From Exophiala sp. HKRS030 (Eukaryota > Ascomycota > Eurotiomycetes > Chaetothyriales > Herpotrichiellaceae), in NCBI GenBank assembly GCA_023897205.1, contig JAHWDD010000001.1:5146001-5210000 (forward strand): 64,000 nt of DNA. Direction: 5' to 3'. Within the stretch, counting starts at the first letter, position 1. Every line of letters begins with the position of its first letter. The position numbers were made by a program, and so were the translations under genes. This document shows, in pieces, positions 45,639-57,661 of the stretch. The notes below the pieces were generated by a model. It saw nothing but the letters and a program-made list of their open reading frames with translations, was not told the origin of the DNA and did not search any database.

Positions 45639-46963
45639 CTTTGCAGCTGGGCTTGACAGGCAGATACTCTGAGATTTGTGTAGACATTGAAAACCAGAAT
45701 ATGGGAATCCCCAGAATAATAGCCGAGGACTTGGGGTCGGGTAGACAAGATCTGCGAAACCGGAGCCAAAACAAGGGGTACCCCCAAAGATATGAACAGA
45801 ACATTCTTGCTCCGTCAATTCTCGCTTAAAAAACGACGATTCGATTAGACGACAGGCGACTCCAAACGTTTCGGAGCCCAGGCCGATGTCAAATGTGGCT
45901 GCTGGACCTGTGGTCGAAGCCCTAGATCTGGCCTAACCGAGGATCAAAGAAAGCTGTGCGGAACCAAGTCATGATACAACAATTTGGCGGTAAAAAGCAG
46001 TCCCTGATATAATTTCTTAGCCTGTCACTTTCGGAATATTACCAAACCTGTATGTTTCGGTGGTCAGTCGTAGAGGGTGGGCCATTCGTCAAAACCATGG
46101 TATCCTTCCTCATAGATGGGTGCACCAACTCTCCAAGCAAACCAGGCACATAACATTTCTTGATAAAAAAATACTGAGAGCTGGAGACGAGTCCACCTCG
46201 AAGGAAATGCTTCTTGAGCTGTGATACTCGAGGATACGACGACAAGAAAAACATGGCAAACAAGCAACGGCCAAGCAGCAGAACATGACGGGAAGTTGAT
46301 TGGCCACGTACCCTTCCTATAACCTACCAAAAGACTTGTAAAACAACGTACGTTGCTATTGGGTACACACGGCCAATGTTGTCGTCAGTCGCAGGTAAGA
46401 CTTGGAGTGTTGAGGAGCGTTGAGGGATGTTGTCGTGGCCGAATATCTTCTTGTTCCCAGACGATTGCACTCGGCTCACTTTCCCAAAATGCCCTCTACA
46501 GTCAATGCAATGCGGCTCTTGCCAAACCACCAGCAACTGCGATATCATTCTCATGAACAACCGGGTTAGGATTTTGCCGTCCATTGATCTGGTCGGTCGT
46601 ACGGAGGCTTCGAAACCCGGGATACTGCTCGGCAAGAGACTCGCACGTGGAGTTTCGCTCAGCTCGAATGAATCGATATTCCGCCCTACATTTGCGCCGG
46701 TAACCAACCTTGATCTCCTACGAGCAACCCGAAGATTCATGTGAAAGAATGAAGACGTGGGAAGCATACAAGAACGGATGAGTTCAATGGAAGATGCATG
46801 TCAAGAGTGGAGGTAAGAAGCATTATACATTTCAAGCTTTCGACGAAGACACCCTCATCACACGACAAAGCCACAATCCCCCGAGGATAAAGCGACAACA
46901 ATGCAATGCCCACCGAGTCTACTTCTGGGCTCATCTAATGTTCTCCAAATGCCATGTCGTTCC
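45639..46963. other. Long intergenic region, 1.3 kb
   Basis: Between the sugar transporter and the aldolase. Frames of up to 147 codons exist on minus (46324-46767) and 105 on plus (46427-46744), both with erratic composition and no family I can name. It may contain a decayed gene. Nothing supported. Confidence 0.4.
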
Positions 46964-47923
46964 TCACAATGAATTCTCGAGTTCAACGACTTCCTTGAGA
47001 GCAGCCTCGAACTTGGCCACATCCTCCTTGCTTGGCTTGGGCAGTGGTCGTCGGGGGTACCCACCGTAGCCATAGTACGTCTGCAAAGCACTCTTGGTGC
47101 CTGTGATGCCCCCCGCAATGACTCCCCAGTCACCGCGAGCGACGATTGCTTGGATCTTCTGTGCCTCCTCAACCTTGCCTTGGGCATACAGGTCAAACAC
47201 CTTGACGCAAGCCTTGGGTACCACATTACCCAGACCAGTGATGATTCCAGACCCACCAGCGATCATTGTCTGCAAAGTAAAGTCGGCTGAACCGCCCAAG
47301 CAAAGCCATCCCGAACCCGGATTCGTGGCAGTGGCGGCGTTGACCGCATGAGCAATTCTGTTCAGTTTGCCAGTGTTTCCGCAGGTCAATTTGCATCCGA
47401 CAATCTTGGGATGTTTGGCCAATTTGATGATGGTGTCAGAGCTGAGATCGACGCCCGCGACGGCACCGGGGTAGTTGTAGATGAGGATGGGGATTGGCGA
47501 TTCAGTGGCGACGTCCTCGAAGAACTCGACGAAACTTTCTTGTTTGTACGACGCCTTGTAGTATGACGGAGGCAATACCAAGGCATAGTCGCCGCCACAT
47601 TCGTACGCGTCCTTGCAAAACAGAACGGTCTCTCTTACGGACTGTGCTCCACATCCTACCACGATCGGCATGTCTGAAAACCCGGCATCGTCCAGTGCCT
47701 TTCTCGTCGTGCTGGTGACCAACTTTCTCTCCTCTCGAGTGAGGTGGACAGCTTCACCGTTTGACCCTTGGCAGGTGACGGCTTTCAGACCTGCCTTTGC
47801 GAGTCTGACTGCGTGTTTGGCAACCGCCGCCACATCCACATCTTCGGTCTCTGGGTTGAAGAATGTCACCATAGGAACATTGATGCCTGCCTCCAACTTT
47901 CGAACCGGTCGATGTCCATTCAT
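46964..47923 (-). CDS. DHDPS/KDG-aldolase family class I aldolase
   Basis: Schiff-base aldolase or lyase that cleaves or forms 2-oxoacids. Fungal relatives include 4-hydroxy-2-oxoglutarate aldolase and L-threo-3-deoxy-hexulosonate aldolase of galacturonate breakdown; I cannot choose between them. One exon, 319 residues. Substrate-carboxylate motif GSNGE (in VTCQGSNGEAVHLTREE), catalytic Tyr in ILIYNYPGAV and Schiff-base Lys in KIVGCKLTCGN are all present, with GLGNVVPKACVKVFDLYAQG after the barrel core. The N-terminus follows an ATG preceded by AAG, and family alignment supports this start. Neighbours suggest a sugar-acid route. Confidence 0.85.
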   Translation of the reverse strand: MNGHRPVRKLEAGINVPMVTFFNPETEDVDVAAVAKHAVRLAKAGLKAVTCQGSNGEAVHLTREERKLVTSTTRKALDDAGFSDMPIVVGCGAQSVRETVLFCKDAYECGGDYALVLPPSYYKASYKQESFVEFFEDVATESPIPILIYNYPGAVAGVDLSSDTIIKLAKHPKIVGCKLTCGNTGKLNRIAHAVNAATATNPGSGWLCLGGSADFTLQTMIAGGSGIITGLGNVVPKACVKVFDLYAQGKVEEAQKIQAIVARGDWGVIAGGITGTKSALQTYYGYGGYPRRPLPKPSKEDVAKFEAALKEVVELENSL

Positions 47924-49217
47924 CTTGATTTCCCCTTGTGTAGAAATTTGGGTCTGGGTATTATATATCTGTGTGATAATCTTCCTAGTGTGTAACACGA
48001 AGGCTTTTTCCTCTTTGGGACGGGAAGAAATAAATCTATGTGTGTCGACAATAGAGAAACGAAAGAAATTAGAGAAATTGTAAAAGAAGAAACAAAAGAG
48101 GAATGATAATGATGTCGAGAGGGAGGGAGAGACGAATAAGACTTGGCTATCACCGCAAATGAAAGTGGCACGAACGGCTGTTACGGCATATTAAGGCGTA
48201 TGACTTGTGTTTTATGTATGTACACACGGCACGACGCCGACTCTTTTACTGTTTGGATGGGCTTTACGGTTTCGTTTGGATTTTGACACAAAACCGAGGG
48301 AGGCGGAGGAGGAGGACAATCGCCCTCCTCGAACAATGGGTGGTGACCATGTGTGGAGAACGTGGGGTGAGTACGAGGTAGAGAGGACAACCATATCAGA
48401 GTCACAGTGACATATTTCGTTGCGCGGGCATATCACCAAAGGGACGAGTTCCAGTAACAGCGGGGAAAACTGAATTGTAAAGGGGAGTTGTCCGTACGTA
48501 TGGTGTCCATTGAACTACTGTAGATGTAGGAGGAAGGGCGTGTCATCATCACCACCCTGTCAATCGTTCCCGCATACTCCTCTCCATAATAATACGAACT
48601 TGTATGTACCGAGGTGCGTACAAAACGATGGCAAGTACGGGAATAGGGAATATTTTTTTGGTAATGATGGAATCTCAGTACAAATATGGCCCGATCGGTG
48701 TACATTCTTCAAGGCATCCAACAGACAAGTATATGGTCTATTTCTATTTTTTATTGATATACTCAATTCTCTTTTCATCAATCTTGGATAGTAGACAGCC
48801 AACGTTTCGTAACTTATTCAATATTGCCTCGAGGTTGTCCTTTGTGCGTTGAAGAAAAAGTACAAGTAGTTCAAACAAGTTGCAACGTGGGGGTTTTTCT
48901 CATCAAAAACCCCCACACAACCCACGACCACCACCAAACACCAACACCGGTCGCCGAGAAAAGGGATGAGGAGATTTCTTGGTAGAACATTGCGGGTAAC
49001 ATTTGGGAAATAGATCAAGAGAGCAAAACGCTTAGGTACAGTAGAATGCTTGGTAGGAGGAGGTACTGTAACGTCGGGTGCAAGTTTACTAGGTAGATGA
49101 TTTTGTCGTCAAAATCACTCCCTCCATCCCTCATTTACTACTGTGGTCGGGGTTGCTGTAAGTGCCTCCGCGGGCCATCTATGCATTAGCCCATCAAACA
49201 CCTACAGTACACCTTAC
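47924..49217. other. Long intergenic region, 1.3 kb
   Basis: Includes the aldolase promoter (47.9-48.2 kb), the Pfa4 3' flank, and a perfect hairpin at 48887-48916. No coding frame supported. Confidence 0.45.
48887..48916. repeat. Perfect 12-bp inverted repeat (hairpin)
   Basis: Arms GTGGGGGTTTTT (48887-48898) and AAAAACCCCCAC (48905-48916) flank a 6-nt loop, without mismatch. It lies about 300 bp beyond the Pfa4 stop codon, so it could form in RNA of that gene's 3' flank or as a DNA cruciform. Confidence 0.85.
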
Positions 49218-50731
49218 CTAGGGAGAGGTAATCACTTTTCCCTGTCTCCGCCGCCGACGAAGTAGTTCTGCAATGGGGATATTATCCTCGTCGTAAAACT
49301 CGACTTCCTCATCAACACCGTAATCTTTGAGCCTGTTACCCCCCGAGTCTTGCCACCCTTCCTCGCCACTACCGGCACTACCTTTGTCGTCGTCGCCGTC
49401 GTCGTCATTCTCGGAATAGTAGTCATTCTCGATTGGTGTCCCATTCTCCTCTTCGAAGCGCTCGTGGAATGGTTTCCGCCTCTTGACCACAACACCACCC
49501 CCATAGTGCTCCGCACGACGCTCAAAGTCGGCCATTTGACGTTTTCTGAAAGCCAGTACCTCATCATCGGGCGAGAGGTCCCCGTGTCGATGGACAAATG
49601 CGTCCTTGGGGTCGAGAGGTCGAGCGAGTCGTGGCATTCGATCCGGGTCCGGGGGAGGCCAACTCGTCCCGGGGTCTTCGAATCCGTTCGTCTCAAAGTC
49701 GACGCCGCTTGTTCTGGGAGTTGCCGAGAAAGGCCAGAGCCACGCAATGACGTTCGAAGTGCCACCCATCCCTTGCACAATGTTGTTCCATATGCCAATG
49801 TCGTAAGGGAACTCTTGTTTCGTTATCCGGATCCTGATCCCGTCTGGGCCGTCCAAGTACCCTCCGAGAGCACGTGCCCGCCGTAGCAACTTTGCGTGAC
49901 GTTCAATCTCCCAGCTCTCGATCGTGGTCACGTTGCCTCCTAGACCCCAGACCGTGCGCAAGAAGGTGACGGATACCATGAACAGAGTCAAAGAGTTGAC
50001 AACGATCAAGAAAAATAGATGAATCATCTGTGGTAAGGTAGGTCCGAGGTACTGGTTTTGTAACGGCTTTGTTAGCTTGTCACCTGGGGTATGATATCTG
50101 GACAAGAACAGTAAAAAGACCAACAAAACGCCTACTTACACTTGGCATATGTCGGTCGTCCCAGATGATTCGTCCACGCTCGAACAAAAAGTACTCGAGG
50201 TAACACATTGCAGACACCGCGTACCATAGGAATCGCATGAAATGTGGAAAGGTAAAATGAGATACGCAATTGACGGTCCAAGGACAGTGATGGTCCATTT
50301 TGGGAATGCACCTGATATCATTGATTACTCGTCAATGCTTATTGATCAAGGCACTGGAGAGAGAGAGACTGGACAAACCTCTTGCAAACTCGACAATGGT
50401 GAGATCGAGGAGGCTTCAAGGCCTCACATTTTCGACAGTAGCGTTGTCTCGCGATGGCTTCATCTGCCGCGGAGATTGTCGGAGGATGTTGTTGATCTTT
50501 GAAGTCATCTTCTGGTCTCCAGTCCCGAGGCACTCGCCCGGGATCCGTGGTACAGGCTCTTGCGTATGAGATCCATATACACACCACCAAAGTGTTAAAA
50601 ATGATGCTCTGTCTGCGGTCCAGCGGACCAGGTGCGATGCTGTAGAAGAGATATTGCGATGAATATGACAGGAAAGCTATTAGCAATGTCACCGCTGGTG
50701 CAGCGAGTTTCGCCAATCGTGACTCTTCCAT
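49218..50731 (-). CDS. PFA4: Palmitoyltransferase, DHHC type (Pfa4-like)
   Basis: Endoplasmic-reticulum S-acyltransferase; yeast Pfa4 acylates chitin synthase Chs3. Exons 50731-50379, 50311-50140 and 50051-49218 give 452 residues. The order is N-terminal helices, a cytosolic loop with RYCRKCEALKPPRSHHC, DHHC motif MDHHCPWTVNC, then two further helices (FPHFMRFLWY, IHLFFLIVVNSLTLFMVSV), a TTxE-like VTTIESWE motif, and a long acidic tail (ENDDDGDDD...DEEVEFYDEDN). The NPYD-like end segment reads YDIGIWNNIVQGMG. Divergent from the MutL gene. Confidence 0.92.
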
Positions 50732-51140
50732 CTCGCGAGAATCAAAAAATGACAGATACTGAGATCCGTTGTACCATCATAGCGACAATGTGTGCCCAGG
50801 CTAGATGCCTGATTCCGAGACGTGAGAATGGCTGTAATCGATCCCCAAGGTTGAATTCAATAGATGCCCAGACACCACTTGCTGTGTCCTTTACTCTGTA
50901 GAAAGACTCCCAACTGCCAACACAATGTACAGAAATGGAACACTTTTCCTGAGGTATTTCACTGGCGTGAGATGGATAGTTTCTCGCACCGAGCTGTTTC
51001 TCCTGACTCAGCAACAACTGATTTGATTTTGCCAAGACAACGCGTGAATCGCGTAAAGTGGCCTGGGATTTCATTCATGCTACGAACTTCATACATGTCC
51101 AACCGGTGTAGGAGTCTACACCTGTGCAGATGGGCCGAAG
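50732..51140. promoter_or_regulatory. Divergent promoter, Pfa4 / MutL, 0.4 kb
   Basis: Short shared upstream region without convincing open frames. Confidence 0.4.
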
Positions 51141-54054
51141 ATGCCAATCGAGGCATTGCCAGAGACCACGACACGGGCTCTTGGCTCGACACTTGTTCTC
51201 AATGACGCAAAATCAGTCGTCAAAGAACTTGTCGACAACGCCCTCGATGCTCGTGCCACGGCCATCAGTATCGAAATCTCCAGCAACACTATAGACACCA
51301 TCCAGGTCAAGGACAATGGAACCGGCGTCGATGTACAAGACAGACAACTTCTGTGCAAAAGAGGTTGCACTTCAAAAATCAGGTCTCTACATGATCTCAG
51401 TCGCCTTGGAGGTACATTTTTGGGGTTCCGCGGTGAAGCCCTTGCCAGCATGGCAGAACTGAGCTCAGTTGTGAGTGTAACGACACGAGTGGAGGGCGAA
51501 GTTGTCGGGACGGCCCTGGAGTACACGGCTGCGGGCTTGAAGAGGTAGGTTTCGTTTTCACTTGAGTTGTTTCTCGCTGTGTCATGACAATTTCAGTTCC
51601 GCTTCAGCTTCTCATCCGGTTGGCACAACGTTTCGAGTGCAAGATTTCCTCACCAAGATCCCGGTGCGGAAACAGACGGCACTGAGAGGCGCCACCAAAA
51701 CACTACACTCTATCAAAAGCCTTCTTTTCACGTATGCCTTTGCCCGGCGTGACGTTCGATTCTCTCTAAAAGTCCTCAAAGCTAAGAACGAAAAATCGGA
51801 CTGGATCTACGCTGCTAGTCGAAACGCTTCTTTGAGTGAAGTTGCTACCAAGATTGTAGGAAAGGAGATCGTATCGGAATGCAAGCCATACAGACTCTCT
51901 CCGACTGAGGACGAGGAAGGCATCGAAGATGGTTGGTCGCTCGATACACTTCTTGTTTCTCCAGATGCAGGTGCGATATCCATACCAGCGTACCTTTTGT
52001 TTCTGCTAATATCACTAGACGTCGTGAAAACCCGGAGTGGTCCGCAGTTCTTATCGGTGGATGGCCGGCCTGTCAGTACAGAACGAGGTATAATGAAGGA
52101 GATTGTCAAGAGCTATAAACGCCATGTTCACTGTATTTTACCCAAGTCCACCTCCGTATCTCGGCCCTTTCTTTGCATGCAGATACGGTGTCCTCCTGAA
52201 AGCTACGATGTAAACGTTGAGCCTGCAAAGGATGAAGTCCTCTTTTTCCGACCAGACATCCTCTTGTCTTTGGTTGAGCGTCTTTTTAAGACGGCGTACG
52301 GTGATTTCGACACAACCACCACAGGATCTCCTGGGCTGGAATATCCAGAAGTCACCATTACGTCTGCTCCGAATACAGATGCCGCAGACTTGCAAGATGT
52401 GGGGACATCGACTCTAATGGACCGAGAAGCATCTCCTTTGGCCTCCTCAGAGATCGGAGACAGTTTTGGAGCGACCACGAACCCATTTAGCATTGCCGCC
52501 ATGAACAAGATAGTCTTGCCGAGAAAGATGGACGAATATGCGGAAGCCACAGCAACTTCAGCCTTTGGGGCGAGACTTCCAGCACGTGGACCTGGCATGT
52601 ATACTCCAGAGCTTCTGCGTGATACCCACAGACCAGAGTCGGGACAGCAAGAACAACTTCCATCTCCCATATCTGAAGCCGGATCCGATGTCTTGCCTTA
52701 TCAGAACCCAGGGCCTCCGAAGAGACCTTGGCCTCGGAAGAATCGACAGATCTCGGACATGAGTTCTGATCCTCGAAACCATCACGAGATCGACGATACC
52801 CCTGGGTCACAGCAGATGGGATTGGAGACGTGGCTGACGCCGCAGAACCAGCTACAATCATCGATTTCTCAAGCTGCGCATCGGATGGCCCAAGGTCGAA
52901 CTCTACCAACTCATCATGATATCGTTTCAGCTCCGACCCAGACTGGAAATAGGACGGGGAATTCCCAACGAACCCCAATCGCTGGTGGAAGGCTTCAGTC
53001 TGGATCCGGACAAAAGCCCTTTAAGTCCCCTTTCAAGCGAGCTATGCATGCATCTTCACAGTCGTCGCTCGACTCAGCCACACCTTTCAATGATTACGGA
53101 GCACCTAGTACGGGTTTTGGTAGATGTATGGAGGTTGGCGTCCAGTCTTCGCCACAAAGAGTCAGAGATCACCGAGCTTCTGAATCAGACGAGGGTCTCT
53201 CTCCGGGGTCTGCTGAAAGTCCGGTAGAATTAGCTGAACCAGTTGATTCTCTCATGCTCAGATCTGAGCTGTCTGAAATTATGGATTTCGAGCAGAGGAA
53301 AAAGGCCGCAATCGCTCATCAAAGGAAACTCGCAGCCAAGTATCCATCGACGTCACTTCGGGAAATTTTGCGTCAAAGGTACCGGGGTAACGAAGCTGGT
53401 CCAGAATTAGACGGCACTGGGTCGGTTTCGGCCAGCGACTTTGAGGATTTGTTTGCCGACTTTTCGCCAGACTCAATATCCAAGTCCAACAATCCACATC
53501 GGAATCGCTATCTAGCTGCCAAAAGGGGCCTCCTCTCTCATTCTCATCCAGAGCGAGATGAAGTTTCGGCCACAACAACAACAGGTTCTGATGATGGTGA
53601 TGCCGAAGGCCGCTCTAGCGAGGACACCTGTTTTGATCTCCCTGAACAATTACATCCACCTTTTGAGGATGACGTTGACGACCCAAGAGTATATCTGAGC
53701 AGGCAAAGACGCCGCCAACAAGCCGGCAACTCGAAGTTATATCGAACCAAATCCTCCAAACTGCCTTTTGAAACGATACCTCCACACGCCATGACCTTGA
53801 AACTTGCGATAGCATCTCGATTTTTCAAGGACAAGCAGACGTTTGAGCGTTACGCACGGAAGCTTGGGTCAGTCGACAAATACGTGACTTTCGGAACGAT
53901 ACAATCTGCTGATAATGATATACACGAGGCGATGAATGACGATTACACAAATACATTACGAGAGATGGTAAAAACGAAATATCGATTCAAGAATTCTGAG
54001 GGAAAAGAGATTGTTCCACATTTGAAGATCAATCTGACGGGAAAGAGAGTTTGA
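51141..54054 (+). CDS. MutL-family mismatch-repair protein, probably Mlh2/PMS1-type
   Basis: Nuclear DNA-repair ATPase expected to pair with Mlh1. Exons 51141-51544 and 51597-54054 give 953 residues. The GHKL ATPase has the Mg-binding Asn in VVKELVDNALDARA, the DNGTGV loop, and the lid GFRGEALASMAEL. A transducer domain follows (GTTFRVQDFLTKIPVRKQ...), with VNVEPAKDEV. The middle is a long disordered linker. I find no DQHA(x)2E(x)4E endonuclease motif or CPHGRP-type end, which argues against the Pms1 and Mlh3 groups and for Mlh2. The C-terminal 150 residues (FETIPPHAMTLKLAIASRFF...) are not recognisable by eye as the usual dimerisation domain. Confidence 0.8.
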
Positions 54055-54430
54055 TGAGAGTGAGCGTGAGTATGTATATAGGCGTTTCTGAGTAGGTGCG
54101 TCTAGGAGGGGGGGAGGAGGTCTGATGAGTTTGAGTTTGAGTACGTACCTAGATATACATGTATGGGTGTTTCTGGGTGCGCGTTTCAGGCAGAATAAAG
54201 AACAAGGGGGGAGTTTGTAAATTTTGTTGATGTCGTACTTTACAGTTACCAAAGGGACCTCATGCATTACTACATGGATTACTTACATACAACTTACTTG
54301 TGCGTCTATGGGTTACTACGGACTTTGTGGTCATTTAGTTCCCGCAGGAGTGACACGATGGTTCAATATACAGTACGGAGTATGATATAGTGTAATGCTG
54401 ATATTGCCACTCTGTTTCGGAGTGTCTAAT
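54055..54430. other. Convergent intergenic region, 0.38 kb
   Basis: Facing 3' ends of the MutL gene and the amidase. It contains an imperfect duplication of gagtatgtatata-type and GGGTGTTTCTG/GGCGTTTCTG motifs (about 54070-54190). Confidence 0.4.
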
Positions 54431-56492
54431 CTATAGCGAGTAATCCACAGGCACCAACTTGCTCCACCACTCGATAAACTGAGGCTTCTTCCTTCCCCGG
54501 ATCAAGTCGTCCACGGCACTACCATATCGGATCAAGGTGCGTTCACTCCACGCTGTTCCGATCAAGGCGATACCCACTGGAACATTGTGCGCGTTGAGCC
54601 CGATTGGCATTGTCACCATTGGATACTAAAGTTTTGGAAGATGTTAGCCCAATTCAATTTTGACTCATCACTGTCACCAATTGTGGGAGGACGGAGGATG
54701 GGGGTGGTTAAAGATGGTAGGGGATAAGGGCGGAAAGGGAAGTAAGTCAGGACAAAAAACTCACCCCAGCCGTAGCAGGTAAATTCGTCGATCCAGATCC
54801 CGACGGGACAAGGAGAGCATCAACTTTGATCTCCGTGCCATTCGGGTACTTGTACGACAAGGCCGCGTCGATACCTTCTGTCCTAGACACCCTGTCCAGG
54901 TACGCAAGACAGTCATAGTACGAGCTGTTCATTTCACCTTTCGTGGCGGCACTGTCAAGGAACGCGTCCTGGCCCGACTTGAAGCCCGCGACGGTGCCGG
55001 GGATCCCACCCTCGACACCGGTGTATTCGACGTTGTAGGCGATCAGGTCCTCGACGGACCTCAGGTTCGTGTTGTTGAGCTCCGACAGGTAGTCACGAAT
55101 GTTGTTGTAGAAATCCACATTGACTCGATACCCAGCATTCAACAACGGCGAGGGCCCGAACGACCAGTCCCAACCCGAAGGACTGAGGATGTCCTTGTAG
55201 TGAGGGAACTCGGTTCCGTTGATTATGGTCGCCCCGGCCGCTCTCAGTCGGTCGACCACTCGCAAGAGTTGTGACAGGTCTGCCTTGTTTCCCGTCTGGT
55301 TCCACAGGGACAACCACGGGAGGCCGAACGTGGCCCCTTTGAGGGCGTCCTTGTTGGCGAGGAACTGCGTGTAATTGCCGTCTTTGGGGGATCCTTGTTG
55401 GGCCGAGGTGTAGTTGTCCCGGGGGTCGACACCGACGATGCCTTCGAGAGCGTAGATGGCGTCTTTGAACGTGCGGCCGAGGCTGCCCACCGTGTCTTGG
55501 AGGATGGACTCGGGGACGACGCCGGCGCGAGAGGTCAGGCCTACGGTAGGCTTGAAGCCGATCAGGGATGCGCGACGGGCTGGACCGATCACAGAACCGT
55601 CGGTTTCGGTGCCAAAACTGATGGGGACCATGTTGGAGGTTACGGCCTGGCAGGAGCCAGACGACGAGCCACCCGGTGCGGTGGACAGGTTGAACGCGTT
55701 ACGAGACTGGCCTCCGCGGGCCGAGTATCCTGAGGACTTCGAATTGGTTCGCATACTGGCCCACTCGTCGAGCGTGGATTTGCCTAACAAGACGGCACCT
55801 TTCTCGCGGAGTAGCTTGACGACGTGCGCATCGCGAGGGACAATGGAGCCCAGAAGAGCGTAGGAGCCGGCAGTCGTTTCCATTTTGTCCTTGGTGGCGA
55901 TATTGTCCTGGACGATCGATTAGCATAGACCAGAAGAGCATGTACCGCTCAGAGTGTTCAATTGCACGTACCTTGACGACAAACGGAATGCCGTGAAGAG
56001 GACCGCGGACAGTGCCATTGGCGCGTTCAGCGTCGAGCTGGTCCGCAATCATTAGCACATCTGGATTGATTTCTAGGATAGCACTATTTCATGATCCTGT
56101 TAGCTGGAGACTGTCACCAGGAGATGCAAGCTGGAAGGCACTCACTTGACGTATTCGTTCAGCTGCAGGATATGACCGAGGTAGCATTGGACCAGTTGTC
56201 TGGAAGTCAGTTTCCCGCTGCCCATCCATCCCTGCATTTGATCAATGGTTGCCTCTTCCAAGTCTACACCGTAGCATTCGGCCATTGAAAACGGATTCTC
56301 CTGCTCCGAAACCCTCGCCGAAGCTGTGCTGTTAGGGTTCTCCCAGGCACCTGCATTCTGCGGGAAGTAAAGACTGTTGTCGGACAGGTAAGGCGCATCA
56401 AGTTCCAGCAGAGACGCCGTCCCCTGGACAGTGGACAGGGAATTTGCCGTACACAGCAAGGCTGCGACGGTGGAGAGAACAGATGCTTTCAT
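54431..56492 (-). CDS. Secreted amidase (amidase-signature family)
   Basis: Hydrolyses an amide to acid and ammonia. Exons 56492-56146, 56083-55972, 55907-54765 and 54625-54431 give 598 residues. It begins with a signal peptide (MKASVLSTVAALLCTANSLS). The Ser-cisSer-Lys triad is visible: Lys in GAVLLGKSTLDEWAS and the serines in APGGSSSGSCQAV with SFGTETDGSV, the signature region. Several Asn-X-Ser/Thr sites support secretion. The C-terminus (PMVTMPIGLNAHNVPVGIALIGTAWSERTLI) is normal for the family. Natural substrate unknown. Lies divergent from a Zn2Cys6 regulator and near NCS1 permeases. Confidence 0.9.
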
Positions 56493-57661
56493 CTGGAGAA
56501 GTATTGCTTTTGACTTTGTGCCTTCCAGGTCAATCAAGAGCAGACAATACGGAGCCAACTCAAACAGGGAGCAGCAGACAGAGAGTCTTTATTCGCCACT
56601 GAGAAAGATTCCCGAATTGTGACGGTGCCAACATGTTGGTGATGATTCACCTACTGAAGATACTGCGGGCCTTTCCAAGAGAAATAGAATCGCGGGCTTT
56701 TCGATAGTCAATCATCCAAAGCCGCTTCGGCGCATTCCAACAGCCACGCGACAGGCGATATTCAATGCCAGGAACCGGGGCAGAGGCACTGTACCAACCG
56801 CGTGGTAGCTAGTCATCATAGGCCAAGGAGCTACCTAGCTAGTCGACTCTGCAAACAGCCCATGGTATTGACAATAAAGTAGAGTAAACGGGTCCAAATC
56901 ACTTGAAAAGGGATCGAATTGTCTTATCAGCGGGTCGGAAAGATGCAGATAAGGATGAAGTCGGACTGTCTCGGTTTCTAAAGTGGGTTAGAGACTGTGT
57001 GGAGTATGCTCCGGAAGAGGATGCCGACGACTTCGAGATCCATGAGAGAAACATACCAGAAACTGCTACCATTGAACTTGTCGTGCTTGGGATTTGTCCT
57101 GGTGCTGTGAATGGCAGAGTGTTGTACTCCGTAGCATATTCGCTACAAATGAATCGAGTCATGTTTCATCTTTGCACGTGATTGTGGTGACTCGCGGAAA
57201 AGACCAAAGAGCCTCGCCGACATTTTTGAAAAACTCACAACAAGACTTCTTATGGAATCAAAGGTAAGTCTGAGTCTATATCGTAGTCGACAACGCTTCA
57301 ACCATCATTCCTGCGCAGGTAGTCAGCTTCTCTCTCGACATCGATTAACGAGCAGACGTTGGTGCAACCAATCCCTTATTAATCCAGGCCGGAGTAAAAA
57401 CATTCCGACCGGCGTAACTGAGTGTATTTGAATCCACAGATATGTCGGGGCCATCTTTTATCCCTAGAAACATCTCTCTCCATGCCTTATACTTCATTGC
57501 ACCTTTTCCTCCCGATAGTCAAATTCTATGGGGTCGATGTTATAGACTAATTCTAGGCCTGGAGAATGATCTCCTCTAACCCCAATCCCCATACCTGGAC
57601 ACAAATTCTCGCAATTCTTACAGTTTTGTTGTGACCTACCATCCCGGTCGGTCAACTCAAT
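56493..57661. promoter_or_regulatory. Divergent promoter region, 1.17 kb
   Basis: Between the amidase and the Zn2Cys6 gene. A 92-codon plus-strand frame (56903-57181), acidic with RDCVEYAPEEDADDFEIHER, has some coding look but no family; it may be a decayed exon. Otherwise no gene seen. Confidence 0.4.

Noticed and set aside
45900..46960. Possible decayed transposon or Zn-cluster gene
   Set aside because: No terminal repeats, transposase motif or full zinc cluster could be read.
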